From Actinoplanes lobatus (GTDB lineage: Bacteria > Actinomycetota > Actinomycetes > Mycobacteriales > Micromonosporaceae): DNA of 64,000 bases. Numbering within the stretch: the stretch's first letter is position 1; each line of letters begins with the position of its first letter. Positions 1 through 9,212 of this stretch are shown in pieces. Below the pieces are notes generated by a model. The model ran no database searches, had not been told where the DNA came from, and worked only from the letters and a program-made list of their open reading frames with translations. The DNA is taken from contig NZ_JACHNC010000001.1 in NCBI RefSeq assembly GCF_014205215.1, positions 4,097,001 through 4,161,000 of the forward strand, written 5' to 3'. Position numbers and translations under genes: made by a program.

Positions 1-812
1 AGTTGCGCCGGCTGATCGATTGGCAGTTCCTGTTCCTGGCCTGGGAGCTCAAGGGCAAGTACCCGGCGATCCTGGACCAGCCGGTGGCCCGCGAGCTGTT
101 CGACGACGCCAACACGCTGCTCGACCAGATCATCGCGGAGGGCTCGTTCCAGGCCCGCGGCCTGTACGGGTTCTGGCCGGCGCACGCCGACGGCGACGAC
201 ATCAGGCTGGCGAACGGCGCCTCGTTCCCGATGCTGCGGCAGCAGACCGAGAAGCCGGCCGGTCGCGCCAACCGCTGCCTCGCCGACTACGTCGCTCCCG
301 AAGGTGACCACATCGGCGGCTTCGCGGTGGCGATCCACGGCGCCGGGAAGCTGGCCGCGAAGTACGAGGCGGAGCACGACGACTACCGGGCCATCATGGT
401 CAAGGCCCTGGCCGACCGGCTGGCCGAGGCGTTCGCCGAGTACCTGCACCTCAAGGCCCGCCGCGACTGGTTCGAGCCGGACGCCCAGCCCGTGCTCGCG
501 GACCTGCACGCCGAACGGTTCCGTGGCATCCGCCCGGCCCTCGGCTACCCGGCCTGCCCGGATCACAGCGAGAAGCGCGACCTGTTCGAGCTGCTGGGCA
601 CGTCGTCGATCGGCGTCGGCCTCACCGAGTCGTACGCGATGACTCCGGCCGCCGCGGTCAGCGGCCTGATCTTCGCGCACCCGGAGGCCCGCTACTTCAC
701 GGTCGGCCGGCTCGGGAAGGACCAGATCGAGGACTACGCGCGGCGCCGCGGCGTTCCGGTCGCCGAGGTGGAGCGCTGGCTGCGGCCGAACCTCGCGTAC
801 TCGATCGACTGA
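1..812 (+). CDS. metH: Cobalamin-dependent methionine synthase, C-terminal part (5' truncated by window)
   Basis: The reading frame is open from the window edge (first full codon at 3) to TGA at 810-812. The roughly 270 visible residues match the reactivation (AdoMet-binding) domain of MetH. The hallmark is RGIRPALGYPACPDHSEK near residue 172, followed by a segment like LTESYAMTPAAAVSG and the conserved end of the family. MetH transfers a methyl group from methyl-tetrahydrofolate to homocysteine in the cytoplasm; this domain repairs oxidised cob(II)alamin by reductive methylation. The substrate, folate and B12 modules lie upstream outside the window. The TTG at position 3 is not the true start. 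A strong hairpin follows the stop. Confidence 0.95.
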   Translation, partial: LRRLIDWQFLFLAWELKGKYPAILDQPVARELFDDANTLLDQIIAEGSFQARGLYGFWPAHADGDDIRLANGASFPMLRQQTEKPAGRANRCLADYVAPEGDHIGGFAVAIHGAGKLAAKYEAEHDDYRAIMVKALADRLAEAFAEYLHLKARRDWFEPDAQPVLADLHAERFRGIRPALGYPACPDHSEKRDLFELLGTSSIGVGLTESYAMTPAAAVSGLIFAHPEARYFTVGRLGKDQIEDYARRRGVPVAEVERWLRPNLAYSID

Positions 813-820
813 GTGGTTCC

Positions 821-852
821 GGCCGGGCCGCGGAGTGATCCGCGGCCCGGCC
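821..852. terminator. Hairpin between convergent metH and ydjM-like genes
   Basis: A perfect 14-bp stem (821-834 with 839-852) closes a GTGA tetraloop. It lies 8 bp after the metH stop and 5 bp after the end of the opposing gene. There is no T-tract, as is usual for actinobacterial terminators. It could act in both directions. Confidence 0.75.
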
Positions 853-857
853 GTGCC

Positions 858-1679
858 TCAGCGACTGGCCCAGACGTCCAGGTTGAAGCGCTCCAGCAGG
901 CTCGGGACGAACAGCCCGGCGATGGACAGCAGCGCGATCACGGTGAACGCGGTGCGCAGGATGACCACCTCGACCTTGCCGCCGACCTTCACCGCCATGC
1001 TGTTCGGGATGCCGACCATCATCCACATGCGGCGCTTGACCGGGATCGGCCACATGATCGGCACGCCGTTCTTGGTGATCATGTCGCCCAGGATGTGTAC
1101 GAAACAGCCCACCCCGACGGCCAGTCCCAGCAGCGGATAGCCGCGGTCGCTGGGCAGGTTCGCCGCCGTGAACCAGGCGATCAGCGCGGAGCACAGCGTC
1201 ACGATCACCCAGCCGGCCCGCTCCGCCCAGTCGTCGAACAGGCCGCGCAGCGCCAGGCCGCCCATGAAGAAGACGATCCCGATCACCGCCCAGTAGCCGT
1301 AGCGGTCGGCCAGCGCGGTCGTGCCCCAGCCGATCAGGGCACAGAACGGCAGCGTGTGGGTGAAGGTGCGGTGGCCGTTGTCGCGGCGCGGGTCCCGGCT
1401 CAGCTTCGTCGCCGTGTAGACGCCCAGCGAGAACTTCTCCACCACCTCGGCCACGAACAGCGACGCCACACCGAACGTGCGGGCCACCGTGGCGCCACCC
1501 TGGTTCCGGGTCACCTTGCCGGAGAGATCCAGGTCGGGCAGCAGGGCGCCACCGGCGCAGATCGCCGTGCCCACCGCCACCTCGAGTGGTGTCTGGCTCA
1601 CGTTGGCGAACTGGTCGAGCGCCCAACTGCCGGCCAGCCAGGCGGCCGCGCCCGAGAGCGCGTGCGACGGACCCATCAT
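858..1679 (-). CDS. YdjM-like membrane-bound metal-dependent hydrolase (DUF457 family)
   Basis: About 273 residues with several hydrophobic segments and conserved polar motifs of the YdjM/DUF457 family: MGPSHALSG at the start, LLPDLDLSG near residue 50, GHRTFTHT near 105 and HILGDMITKNG near 190. The His and Asp residues are the presumed metal ligands in an integral membrane protein of uncertain substrate. In E. coli ydjM is SOS-regulated; no LexA site was identified here. I place the start at the ATG at 1679 because an AGGGA-like ribosome site precedes it; the frame is open to a TTG at 1703. The gene converges on metH. Confidence 0.8.
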   Translation of the reverse strand: MMGPSHALSGAAAWLAGSWALDQFANVSQTPLEVAVGTAICAGGALLPDLDLSGKVTRNQGGATVARTFGVASLFVAEVVEKFSLGVYTATKLSRDPRRDNGHRTFTHTLPFCALIGWGTTALADRYGYWAVIGIVFFMGGLALRGLFDDWAERAGWVIVTLCSALIAWFTAANLPSDRGYPLLGLAVGVGCFVHILGDMITKNGVPIMWPIPVKRRMWMMVGIPNSMAVKVGGKVEVVILRTAFTVIALLSIAGLFVPSLLERFNLDVWASR

Positions 1680-1792
1680 CTTCTCTTGTCCCTCCCCGAA
1701 CAAACTGGCCCACTCTGGCAGAGTGAACGGGGAAGATCAACGACCGTCGGGTCCATGTCGGAGTGGGGTCGGCCACCCGACACTTCCGGCGA

Positions 1793-2218
1793 TCAACGAC
1801 GGTGGTGGTGGCCGAACGTGTACTCCGGCCGCCAACGACCGTAGGCGGCGTGCTTGACCAGCCCCACCACCAGGAACGTCAGCGGGATCGCCGGCCAGAA
1901 GAAGCCCGAGCCCGAGATGATCCACAGTCCGGTGAGGACACCCGCGAGGATCATGACGAAGCTGGCGTGCCGGCGCAGCGACCGGCGTGTCGCGGCGCGC
2001 GCCTGCGGGGTCCGGGCCAGGGCATGCCGGCCGTCGCCGGGCAGATCGGCCGTCAGCGACGTCAGCTCGTCGCGATACTTCGCGGCGTACGCCGAGGCCA
2101 GCCGCTCCTCTCCCTCCACCATGTCGAGACGGCCCTCGGCCATCGCGGCACGCAGGATCTCGGCGACCTGCTCCCGCTCGGTGTCGGAGGTGCGCAGGCG
2201 GGCCGGAGTGGTTTCCAT
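1793..2218 (-). CDS. DUF1707 protein with C-terminal two-TM (2TM) domain
   Basis: A 141-residue protein. Residues 1-60 form a DUF1707 domain (LRTSDTEREQVAEILRAAM, then a region rich in E, R and L). A basic stretch follows, then two hydrophobic segments near 92-130 (VMILAGVLTGLWII and FFWPAIPLTFLVVGLV), and a His-rich tail. DUF1707 proteins are common in actinomycetes and the domain is thought to mediate protein contacts; no catalytic role is known. The ATG at 2218 has a GGGAGA ribosome site 7 bases upstream. The open frame continues to 2425, but that extension is basic and compositionally unlike a protein. Divergent from the sensor kinase. Confidence 0.8.
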   Translation of the reverse strand: METTPARLRTSDTEREQVAEILRAAMAEGRLDMVEGEERLASAYAAKYRDELTSLTADLPGDGRHALARTPQARAATRRSLRRHASFVMILAGVLTGLWIISGSGFFWPAIPLTFLVVGLVKHAAYGRWRPEYTFGHHHRR

Positions 2219-2445
2219 GATGTCGTCTCCCTCGATCGCGTTTCCCTGCACACCAGAGTGGGCGCCGGACGAGGGCGCGCGCGTCGGCCCGGTGAGGCAT
2301 CCGTGCGGCGCATTCCGCGCCGTTCTCGATCTTCCTTGTACGCCCGGAGTCGTACCCGGCCCGCGGCGGGTGCGCCCCGGGTCGTACCGGAGGGAGCTAC
2401 CGCGCGGCGATGTGCGGGCCCGCACGGTGCCGTAGGTTCGGGTGC

Positions 2446-3729
2446 ATGAGGCAGGCCGACGACTGCGGGCCGCGTGCGGTGGACCCGGCCGGGCCGCCGT
2501 GGCGGCGGCACGGGAGGCATGCCAACTGGCCTCCCGGGGCCGCGGTGGCGGCGTCCCTCTTCCACCTGGTGGGCACCGGCGAGCTGGCCGACCGGGGTGG
2601 CGTCCACCTCGCCACCGGGCCGCTCTACTACTTCCTCCTGCTCGCCGGGCCGGTGGCGCTGCTCTGGCGGCGACGCGCCCCGCTCGCGGCCTTCGCCGTG
2701 TCGGCGGCCGCGTCGATCGCCTTCGCGAGCCACGCCGAGCCGTACTGGATGTATGCGGTCGCCCCCGCCATCGCCCTGTTCACCCTCGCCAAACAGGGCC
2801 GCCGGACCGCCGCCGCGATCGCCGCGTCCGCCGCCTGGACCGGGTACCTCCTGGTTACCGTGGTCCTCGCCGGCCCGCTGGACCTGCCGGCCGGAGTCAG
2901 CCCCGGGCTGCGGGAGTTGACGCTCGCCGCGGCCGGGCTCGGCGGCGCGGTGCTCGCCGGCATGGTGTCCCAGGTGCACCGCGACCAGATGGCGACCATC
3001 GCCCGGGCCCGGCGCGAGCGGGCCCGCGCCGAGGAGGAGCAGGAGCGGCGGCAGGCTTCGGAGGAGCGGCTGCGGATCGCCCGCGAGCTGCACGACGTCC
3101 TCGGGCACCACCTGTCACTGATCAACGTCCAGGCGGGAGTGGGTTTGCATCTGATGGACAACCGGCCGGAGCAGGCGCGGGAGGCCCTCTCGGCGATCAA
3201 GACGGCCAGCGCGGAGGCGTTGCGTGAGGTGCGGTCGGTGCTCGGCGTCCTGCGTACCGAGGACGAGGAGGCGCCCCGGCAACCGGCCCTCGGCCTGAGC
3301 CGCCTGTCCGACCTGACCGCCGGCGCCGGCTTCCCGGTGCGGACCCGTGTCGACGGCGAGGAACGCGAGCTGCCCGCCGAGGTGGACCGCGCGGCGTACC
3401 GGATCGTTCAGGAGGCCCTCACCAACGTGCGCCGCCACGCCGGCCCGGAGCCGACCGCCCTGGTCGAGATCCGCTACACCCCCGGGTCGCTGATGCTGTC
3501 GATCACCAACACCGGCCGGGCGGCCGCTGACCCGGCCGACGGCGCCGGTTCGCGGGGGAGTGGCATAGCCGGAATGCAGGCCCGCGCCGACAGCCTCGGC
3601 GGGACCTTCACCGCGAGGCCGTCCTCCGGCGGCGGCTTCCTGGTCACCGCGGTCCTGCCCACCGAGCCGGCCCGTACCCCCGTCGCCGAGCCGGCGCTGT
3701 CCGAGAACGGGCCGGGGGTGGAACGGTGA
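2446..3729 (+). CDS. NarL-type sensor histidine kinase
   Basis: A 427-residue membrane kinase. The N-terminal half has about five hydrophobic segments. A charged coiled-coil-like region (RARRERARAEEEQERRQ) leads to a HisKA_3 dimerisation domain with the phospho-acceptor His in RIARELHDVLGHHLSLI. The HATPase_c domain contains NVRRHAG and the G-box GSGIAGMQARADSLGG. It should phosphorylate the response regulator encoded next, whose GTG start overlaps this stop by 4 nt, so the pair is translationally coupled. The ATG at 2446 is chosen from its position after GGTTCGGGTGC; an in-frame ATG at 2410 would add a Cys/Arg-rich extension. The stimulus is not evident from sequence. Confidence 0.92.
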   Translation: MRQADDCGPRAVDPAGPPWRRHGRHANWPPGAAVAASLFHLVGTGELADRGGVHLATGPLYYFLLLAGPVALLWRRRAPLAAFAVSAAASIAFASHAEPYWMYAVAPAIALFTLAKQGRRTAAAIAASAAWTGYLLVTVVLAGPLDLPAGVSPGLRELTLAAAGLGGAVLAGMVSQVHRDQMATIARARRERARAEEEQERRQASEERLRIARELHDVLGHHLSLINVQAGVGLHLMDNRPEQAREALSAIKTASAEALREVRSVLGVLRTEDEEAPRQPALGLSRLSDLTAGAGFPVRTRVDGEERELPAEVDRAAYRIVQEALTNVRRHAGPEPTALVEIRYTPGSLMLSITNTGRAAADPADGAGSRGSGIAGMQARADSLGGTFTARPSSGGGFLVTAVLPTEPARTPVAEPALSENGPGVER

Positions 3730-4403
3730 TCTCGGTGGTGCTCGCGGACGATCAGGCGCTGGTGCGGGCCGGGTTCCGGGCGCTGCTCGACGCGGAGCCG
3801 GACATCGACGTGGTCGGGGAGGCGGCGGACGGGCTGCGGGCGGTCGAGGTGGTACGGGCCACGCGGCCGGACGTCGTACTGATGGATATCCGCATGCCCG
3901 GGGTGGACGGCCTGGAGGCCACCCGCCGGATCGCGTCGGACCCGGCCCTCGCCGGTACGAAGGTCGTCATCCTGACCACCTTCGAGCTGGACGAATACGT
4001 CTTCGAGGCGCTGCGGACCGGGGCGTCCGGGTTCCTGGTGAAGGACACCGAGCCGGTGGATCTGCTGCGCGGGGTGCGGGCGGTCGCGGCCGGTGACGCG
4101 CTGCTGTCGCCGAGCGTGACCCGGCGGGTGATCGGCTCGTTCACCGCGGCCGCGGCCCGGGGGCGGCCGCCGGAGCCGCCGCGTGAGCTGGACCAGCTCA
4201 CCGACCGGGAGCGGGAGGTGATGGTGCTGGTCGCCGAGGGGCTCTCCAACGACGAGATCGCGGCCCGCCTGGTGATCAGCCCGGCGACCGCGAAGACGCA
4301 CGTCAGCCGCACGATGATCAAGCTGGGCGCACGGGATCGCGCCCAGCTGGTGGTCTACGCCTACGAGGCCGGCCTGATCCGCCCCGGCTGGCTGGCCACC
4401 TGA
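3726..4403 (+). CDS. NarL/FixJ-family response regulator
   Basis: A 225-residue two-domain regulator. The receiver domain (1-120) carries the phospho-acceptor Asp in PDVVLMDIRMPGVDG, the acidic pocket VVLADDQ and the conserved Lys in GFLVKDTEP. The C-terminal LuxR-type helix-turn-helix (about 155-215) contains LTDREREVMVLVAEGLSN and ATAKTHVSRTMIKLG. It is the partner of the kinase just upstream (4-nt overlap) and should bind DNA as a phosphorylated dimer. The product is complete and of usual length. The gene converges on the Nudix gene with a 10-bp gap. Confidence 0.95.
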   Translation: MISVVLADDQALVRAGFRALLDAEPDIDVVGEAADGLRAVEVVRATRPDVVLMDIRMPGVDGLEATRRIASDPALAGTKVVILTTFELDEYVFEALRTGASGFLVKDTEPVDLLRGVRAVAAGDALLSPSVTRRVIGSFTAAAARGRPPEPPRELDQLTDREREVMVLVAEGLSNDEIAARLVISPATAKTHVSRTMIKLGARDRAQLVVYAYEAGLIRPGWLAT

Positions 4404-4413
4404 CCCGGCCGGG

Positions 4414-4908
4414 CTAATGGCCCGGGATCATGGTGTCGCCGGGTGGAGCGAACCAGGCGGGGCCCTCTTCCGCCAGCGACGTGCGGATACGGTGCAGCGC
4501 GTAGGGGTTGAGGTCCGGGAGCGCGTCCAGCGGGAACCAGCCGACGGCCAGCGACTCGGTGTCGTTGACCCGGGCCACGCCGGAGACCGCGCGGCAGCGG
4601 AACCAGGTGTTGACCATCTGGCAGTGGTCGCCGTTGGGGTAGGTGACCTCGTGCAGCGCCACCCCGGCCAGCCGGTCGATCCTCACCCGGACCGACGTCT
4701 CCTCCTCCACCTCCCGGATCACCGTGTCGGCCGGCTGCTCGCCGGGGTCCATCATCCCGGCTATCAGCGTCCAGCTCGCGTTGTCGCTGCGCTGGTGCAG
4801 GAGGATCTGGCCGCGGTCGTCGAAGACCACGGCGGTCACCGACGGGAACATGATCAGGCCGGGGCCGGTCTTGGCCCGCAGGCCGGTGACGTATTCGGAA
4901 GCTGGCAC
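4414..4908 (-). CDS. Nudix hydrolase
   Basis: A 164-residue cytoplasmic hydrolase with a Nudix box starting at GMMDPGEQPADTVIREVEEE (about residues 51-70), containing the metal-binding REVEEE core. The consensus Gly just after the EE pair is replaced by Thr, a mild deviation. The start is GTG at 4908, 10 bp from the stop of the diguanylate cyclase gene, so the two may be co-transcribed. Family members hydrolyse nucleoside diphosphates linked to another moiety (ADP-ribose, NADH, oxidised dNTPs). The residues C-terminal to the box do not let me choose a substrate. Confidence 0.88.
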   Translation of the reverse strand: MPASEYVTGLRAKTGPGLIMFPSVTAVVFDDRGQILLHQRSDNASWTLIAGMMDPGEQPADTVIREVEEETSVRVRIDRLAGVALHEVTYPNGDHCQMVNTWFRCRAVSGVARVNDTESLAVGWFPLDALPDLNPYALHRIRTSLAEEGPAWFAPPGDTMIPGH

Positions 4909-4918
4909 GTGGCCGACC

Positions 4919-6364
4919 TTAACGGGCGGCCGACAGGATGGCGCGGTTTCGGCCGGCGGCCTTGGCGGCGTACAGGGCCTCGTCGGCGTCGTGCAGCAGC
5001 GCCTCCGGGTCGGGGTCGACGGCGACGGCGGCGCCGATCGAGACGGTCACCGACAGCAGCTCGCCGCCGACGTCGACGGGGAGGCCGGCCATCTCCTCGC
5101 GGAGGCGCTCGGCGAGGGCGTAGAGCTCGCCGGGGCCGGTGTGCGGGGCCAGCACCACGAACTCCTCACCGCCGTAGCGGGCGATCACACCGCCGGCCCG
5201 GCTGCCGGCGGCCAGGCGCCGGGCCACCTCACGCAGGACCTGGTCGCCGGCCGGATGCCCGTACCCGTCGTTGACCTTCTTGAAGTGGTCGACGTCGATG
5301 ATCAGCAGGCCGACGCCGTGGCCGGCGCGGGCGGCCCGGCGGCACTCGACGGCCAGCGCCTGGGTGAAGTGCCGTCGGGTGTGCAGGCCGGTCAGGCCGT
5401 CCGTGACGGCGGCCCGCCGCTGGGCCGCGACCAGGCCGTACATCCGGGCGAGCACGAGCAGGAACATGACCGCGCAGGCCGCGCTGATCAGCGGCACGCT
5501 GACCGGTGTGCCGCGCAGCCACTGGATGAACTGGACGCCCGGCGCCATCAGCACGGCGATGGCGAGGACGCCGAGCCGGCCCGGTGACGCGTCCGGCAGG
5601 GCGGTGTCGCTGCGCTTGTCGAATCGGCGGATGCCGGGGTGCAGGGCGGCCATGCCGAGCAGCCCGAGCGAGATCATCCACATGGCGTCGAGGTACGCCT
5701 CGTCGACCGAGCTGCCGTCGGCGATGCCCTCCACCGCGTACGCCGTGTCCACGGCGAACATGAGGGTGAGGCTGCTGAGGATGAGCCAGAGCACCGGCCC
5801 ACGGTTGCCGGTGCCCATCACCAGACGAATCGCCAGGATCAACACCATCAGATCCAGGACCGGGTACGCCGACTGGGTCAGTTTCGCGTTGAGCGGCAGC
5901 GCCGAGTCGGAGGTCAGCGGCTGGAGCACGTAGATCCAGACGAGTAGGCCGGCGCTGATCGCCACGACCAGGGCGTCGATGCCGCCCGGCAGGTCCCAGC
6001 CGGGGGTGCGGCGCCGGATGAACACCACCACGGCGGCGCAGAGCAGCAGGTAGGAGGCGAAGTACACGAGGTCGGCCGGGGTGGGCTCGAGGAAATCGCC
6101 GAGCCAGTCGTCGCGCACCGTCATTCCGTCCGCGACGGCGTACACCACCTGGGCCGCGGCCAGCAGGAACCAGCCGGCCCGGTGCGGTGGCCGGTGCCGG
6201 TGCGTACCGATCAGCACGGCGACCGGCGTGCCGGCGCTGACCAGCATGTACGGCGCGACGGTAACCAGGTAGGAGGTGCCTGTGGTCCCGAAGCCCACCC
6301 GCAGGGCGACACAGACCACCATCACACCGGCCCAGGTGAGTCCAGCCCAGAGTTCTCGTCGCAC
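4919..6364 (-). CDS. Membrane-anchored diguanylate cyclase (GGDEF)
   Basis: A 481-residue protein. Residues 1-310 hold about nine or ten hydrophobic segments with no recognisable sensor fold. The C-terminal 160 residues are a GGDEF domain with signature RYGGEEF, IIDVDHFKKVNDGYGHPAGD for metal and substrate binding, and VTVSIGAA near the end. The intact GGEEF motif implies active synthesis of cyclic di-GMP from two GTP; I see no clear RxxD inhibitory site immediately before it. No EAL domain is present. The start is a GTG at 6364. The Nudix gene follows 10 bp downstream and the GH63-like gene is divergent. Confidence 0.9.
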   Translation of the reverse strand: MRRELWAGLTWAGVMVVCVALRVGFGTTGTSYLVTVAPYMLVSAGTPVAVLIGTHRHRPPHRAGWFLLAAAQVVYAVADGMTVRDDWLGDFLEPTPADLVYFASYLLLCAAVVVFIRRRTPGWDLPGGIDALVVAISAGLLVWIYVLQPLTSDSALPLNAKLTQSAYPVLDLMVLILAIRLVMGTGNRGPVLWLILSSLTLMFAVDTAYAVEGIADGSSVDEAYLDAMWMISLGLLGMAALHPGIRRFDKRSDTALPDASPGRLGVLAIAVLMAPGVQFIQWLRGTPVSVPLISAACAVMFLLVLARMYGLVAAQRRAAVTDGLTGLHTRRHFTQALAVECRRAARAGHGVGLLIIDVDHFKKVNDGYGHPAGDQVLREVARRLAAGSRAGGVIARYGGEEFVVLAPHTGPGELYALAERLREEMAGLPVDVGGELLSVTVSIGAAVAVDPDPEALLHDADEALYAAKAAGRNRAILSAAR

Positions 6365-6501
6365 GTCAGGAAGGATCCGGTGCCGGAGTTGCTCACCGGG
6401 TGCGGATTCGGGGGACCTCTGGTGCCGGCGTCCCGGGCCTTACATGTTTGACATATGAGCGTGACAGTCTCAGTGTGATCGACTCCGAAAGATGAATTCG
6501 G

Positions 6502-9147
6502 ATGATGGGGGTGGGGACGGACGTGTCGGAGCGGGTACGCCTCGCACAGGCCGATTCCGGTGAGCAGCCGTGGCGCGCGTGGGGGCCGTACCTCGCCGAA
6601 CGCGCCTGGGGCACGGTTCGTGAGGACTACAGCGAGCACGGCACGGCGTGGGACTACTTCCCGCACGATCACGCGCGCTCCCGGGCGTACCGGTGGAACG
6701 AGGACGGCATGGCCGGGCTCTGCGACGACCGGCAGACGTTCGCCTTCGCGCTCGCGCTGTGGAACGGCCGGGACCCGATCCTGAAGGAGCGGATGTTCGG
6801 CCTCGGCGGGGACGGCGGCAACCACGGCGAGGACGCCAAGGACTACTGGTGGTACCAGGACTCCACATCCACCCACTCGTGGATGCGCTGGCGCTACCAC
6901 TACCCGCAGGCCGAGTTCCCGTACGACGAGCTGGTCCGGGTGAACGGGCAGCGGTCACGCAACGAGGCCGAGTACGAGCTGGTCGACACCGGGATCTTCG
7001 ACGAGGACCGGTTCTGGGCGGTCACCGTCGACTACGCGAAGGCCGGCACCCACGACGTCTGCATCGCGGTCACCGTCGCCAACCGTGGCCCGGAGCCGGC
7101 CACCCTGCACGTGCTGCCCACCCTGTGGTTCCGCAACACGTGGTCGTGGGGGCTGCCCAACCGCCAGATCCCGAAGATCATCGGTACGCCGGGGCGGCTG
7201 TCCGGACGGCACCGCTCACTCGGCCGCATCACCCTCGACGGGCAGGGCACGCCCCGGCCGCTGATGTGCGACAACGAGACGAACGCGCAGCGGCTGTGGG
7301 GGCGGCCGGGGCACAGCCCGTTCCCCAAGGACGGCATCAACGACCACCTGACGCTCGACATGCCGACGGTGAACCCGGCCGGGACCGGCACCAAGGGGGC
7401 GCTGCACTACCGGGTGACGCTGGGGGCGGGGGAGAGCCGTACCATCCGGCTCCGGCTCACCCAGAGCGACCGGGCGCTGCCGCCGGCCGACCTCGGCGAC
7501 GGCTGGAGCGCGGTGATGCGCGACCGGCTGGCCGAGGCCGACGAGTTCTTCGCCGAGGTGCTGCCGGAGGCGGCCACCGGCGACGAGAAGGACGTGGCCC
7601 GGCAGGCCGTCGCCGGCCTGATGTGGGGCAAGCAGTTCTACCACTTCGACGTCAAGCAGTGGCTGCACGGCGACCCGGGCAACGCCCCACCGCCACCGGG
7701 CCGGCGCCACGGGCGCAACAACGGCTGGTGGCACATGAACAGCTTCGACGTCATCAGTATGCCGGACCCGTGGGAGTACCCCTGGTACGCCGCCTGGGAC
7801 CTGGCGTTCCACTGTGTCAGCATCGCCCGCGTCGATCCGGGATTCGCCAAGTCCCAGCTCCTGCTGCTGCTCCGCGAGTGGTACATGCACCCGAACGGCC
7901 AGATCCCGGCGTACGAGTGGTCGTTCTCCGACGTGAACCCGCCGGTGCACGCCTGGGCCGCGTTGCAGGTCTTCAAGATCGACGGCGGGCGGGACTTCGG
8001 CTTCCTGTCCCGCGTGATGCACAAGCTGCTGCTCAACTTCACCTGGTGGGTCAACCGCAAGGACGTCGGCGGCAACAACCTCTTCGAGGGTGGCTTCCTC
8101 GGCCTGGACAACGTCGGGCCGTTCGACCGGTCGGCCGCGCTGCCGGTCGCCGGGGTGCTGGAGCAGTCCGACGGTACCGGCTGGATGGCCATGTACGCGC
8201 TCAACCTGCTCGACATGTCGATCATCCTGGCCCTGCACGACCGGGCCTACGAGGACATGGCCACCAAGTTCTTCGAGCACTTCACGTACATCGCGGAGGC
8301 GGCGTACCGGCAGGGGCTGTGGGACGAGGAGGACAGCTTCTTCTACGACGTGCTGCGCCTGCCGGACGGCCACCGGGTGCCGCTCAAGGCCCGCTCGATC
8401 GTCGGCCTGCTGCCGCTGGCCGCCACCACCCGGCTCACCTCGGAGACCCTCGGCCGGCTTCCGGAGATCAACGCACGGGTCCGGTGGATGCTGCATCACC
8501 AGGGAGAGTTCGGTGACGTGATCAGCGCCCGGCGCCTCGGCGGCGCCGACCGGCGCCGGCAGCGCCTGCTCAGCATGGTCGGTCAGGACCAGCTGCTGCG
8601 CATTCTCGCGCGCCTGCTCGATCCCGAGGAGTTCCTTTCCCCGTACGGGCTGCGCACCCTGTCCCGTGCCCACCTGGAGAAGCCGTTCACGGTGTCGCTG
8701 GGCGGCTCCGACTTCACCGTCGGCTACGAGCCGGCCGAAAGTACCAGCGGCCTGTTCGGCGGAAACTCCAACTGGCGCGGTCCGGTGTGGATGCCGGTCA
8801 ACTACCTCCTGGTCCAGGCGCTGCGGGAGTTCGCCGAGTTCTACGGCGAGGACCTGAAAGCCGAGTACCCGACCGGCTCGCAGTGCAAGGCCGGGCTCAC
8901 CGAGATCGCCGACGACCTGTCCCGCCGCCTGATCGGCCTGTTCGTGCCGGACGCCGAGGGTCGCCGCCCGATCTACGGCGCCACCGAGCTTTTCCAGACC
9001 CACCCGGACTGGAAGGACCTGGTCGCCTTCCCGGAGTACTTCAACGGCGACAACGGGGCCGGCCTGGGCGCCTGGCACCAGGCCGGCTGGACGGCCCTGG
9101 TCATCGACCTGATCTTCAACCTGCGGAGTGGCCCCGACCGGCCTTAG
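6502..9147 (+). CDS. GH63-like glucosidase (mannosyl-oligosaccharide glucosidase family)
   Basis: An 881-residue protein without signal peptide, so probably cytoplasmic. It resembles bacterial and fungal GH63-like proteins annotated as glucosidases: an N-terminal beta-rich region with WGTVREDYSEHG and LPTLWFRNTWSWG, then a long (alpha/alpha) barrel containing WYAAWDLAFH, PAYEWSFSDVNPPVHAWA and, near the end, GDNGAGLGAWHQAGWTALV. The acidic residues in the barrel would be catalytic, but I cannot assign them without alignment. The substrate is probably an intracellular alpha-glucoside or oligosaccharide. ATGs at 6502 and 6505 and GTGs shortly after all fit as starts. It stands alone between the divergent GGDEF gene and the convergent anthranilate synthase gene. 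Confidence 0.82.
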   Translation: MMGVGTDVSERVRLAQADSGEQPWRAWGPYLAERAWGTVREDYSEHGTAWDYFPHDHARSRAYRWNEDGMAGLCDDRQTFAFALALWNGRDPILKERMFGLGGDGGNHGEDAKDYWWYQDSTSTHSWMRWRYHYPQAEFPYDELVRVNGQRSRNEAEYELVDTGIFDEDRFWAVTVDYAKAGTHDVCIAVTVANRGPEPATLHVLPTLWFRNTWSWGLPNRQIPKIIGTPGRLSGRHRSLGRITLDGQGTPRPLMCDNETNAQRLWGRPGHSPFPKDGINDHLTLDMPTVNPAGTGTKGALHYRVTLGAGESRTIRLRLTQSDRALPPADLGDGWSAVMRDRLAEADEFFAEVLPEAATGDEKDVARQAVAGLMWGKQFYHFDVKQWLHGDPGNAPPPPGRRHGRNNGWWHMNSFDVISMPDPWEYPWYAAWDLAFHCVSIARVDPGFAKSQLLLLLREWYMHPNGQIPAYEWSFSDVNPPVHAWAALQVFKIDGGRDFGFLSRVMHKLLLNFTWWVNRKDVGGNNLFEGGFLGLDNVGPFDRSAALPVAGVLEQSDGTGWMAMYALNLLDMSIILALHDRAYEDMATKFFEHFTYIAEAAYRQGLWDEEDSFFYDVLRLPDGHRVPLKARSIVGLLPLAATTRLTSETLGRLPEINARVRWMLHHQGEFGDVISARRLGGADRRRQRLLSMVGQDQLLRILARLLDPEEFLSPYGLRTLSRAHLEKPFTVSLGGSDFTVGYEPAESTSGLFGGNSNWRGPVWMPVNYLLVQALREFAEFYGEDLKAEYPTGSQCKAGLTEIADDLSRRLIGLFVPDAEGRRPIYGATELFQTHPDWKDLVAFPEYFNGDNGAGLGAWHQAGWTALVIDLIFNLRSGPDRP

Positions 9148-9212
9148 ACGCACGAAGGGCCGGTGGCCCAAGGTGAGGCTCTCGATCTCCTTGGACCACC
9201 GACACCTTCTCG

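Noticed and set aside
6448..6476. Sigma-A promoter TTGACA-N17-CAGTGT before the GH63-like gene
   Set aside because: The -35 box is perfect but the -10 position does not fit TANNNT; not strong enough to list.
9157..9169. Terminator between GH63-like gene and trpEG
   Set aside because: Only a 5-bp stem with 3-nt loop and no T-tract; too weak to call.
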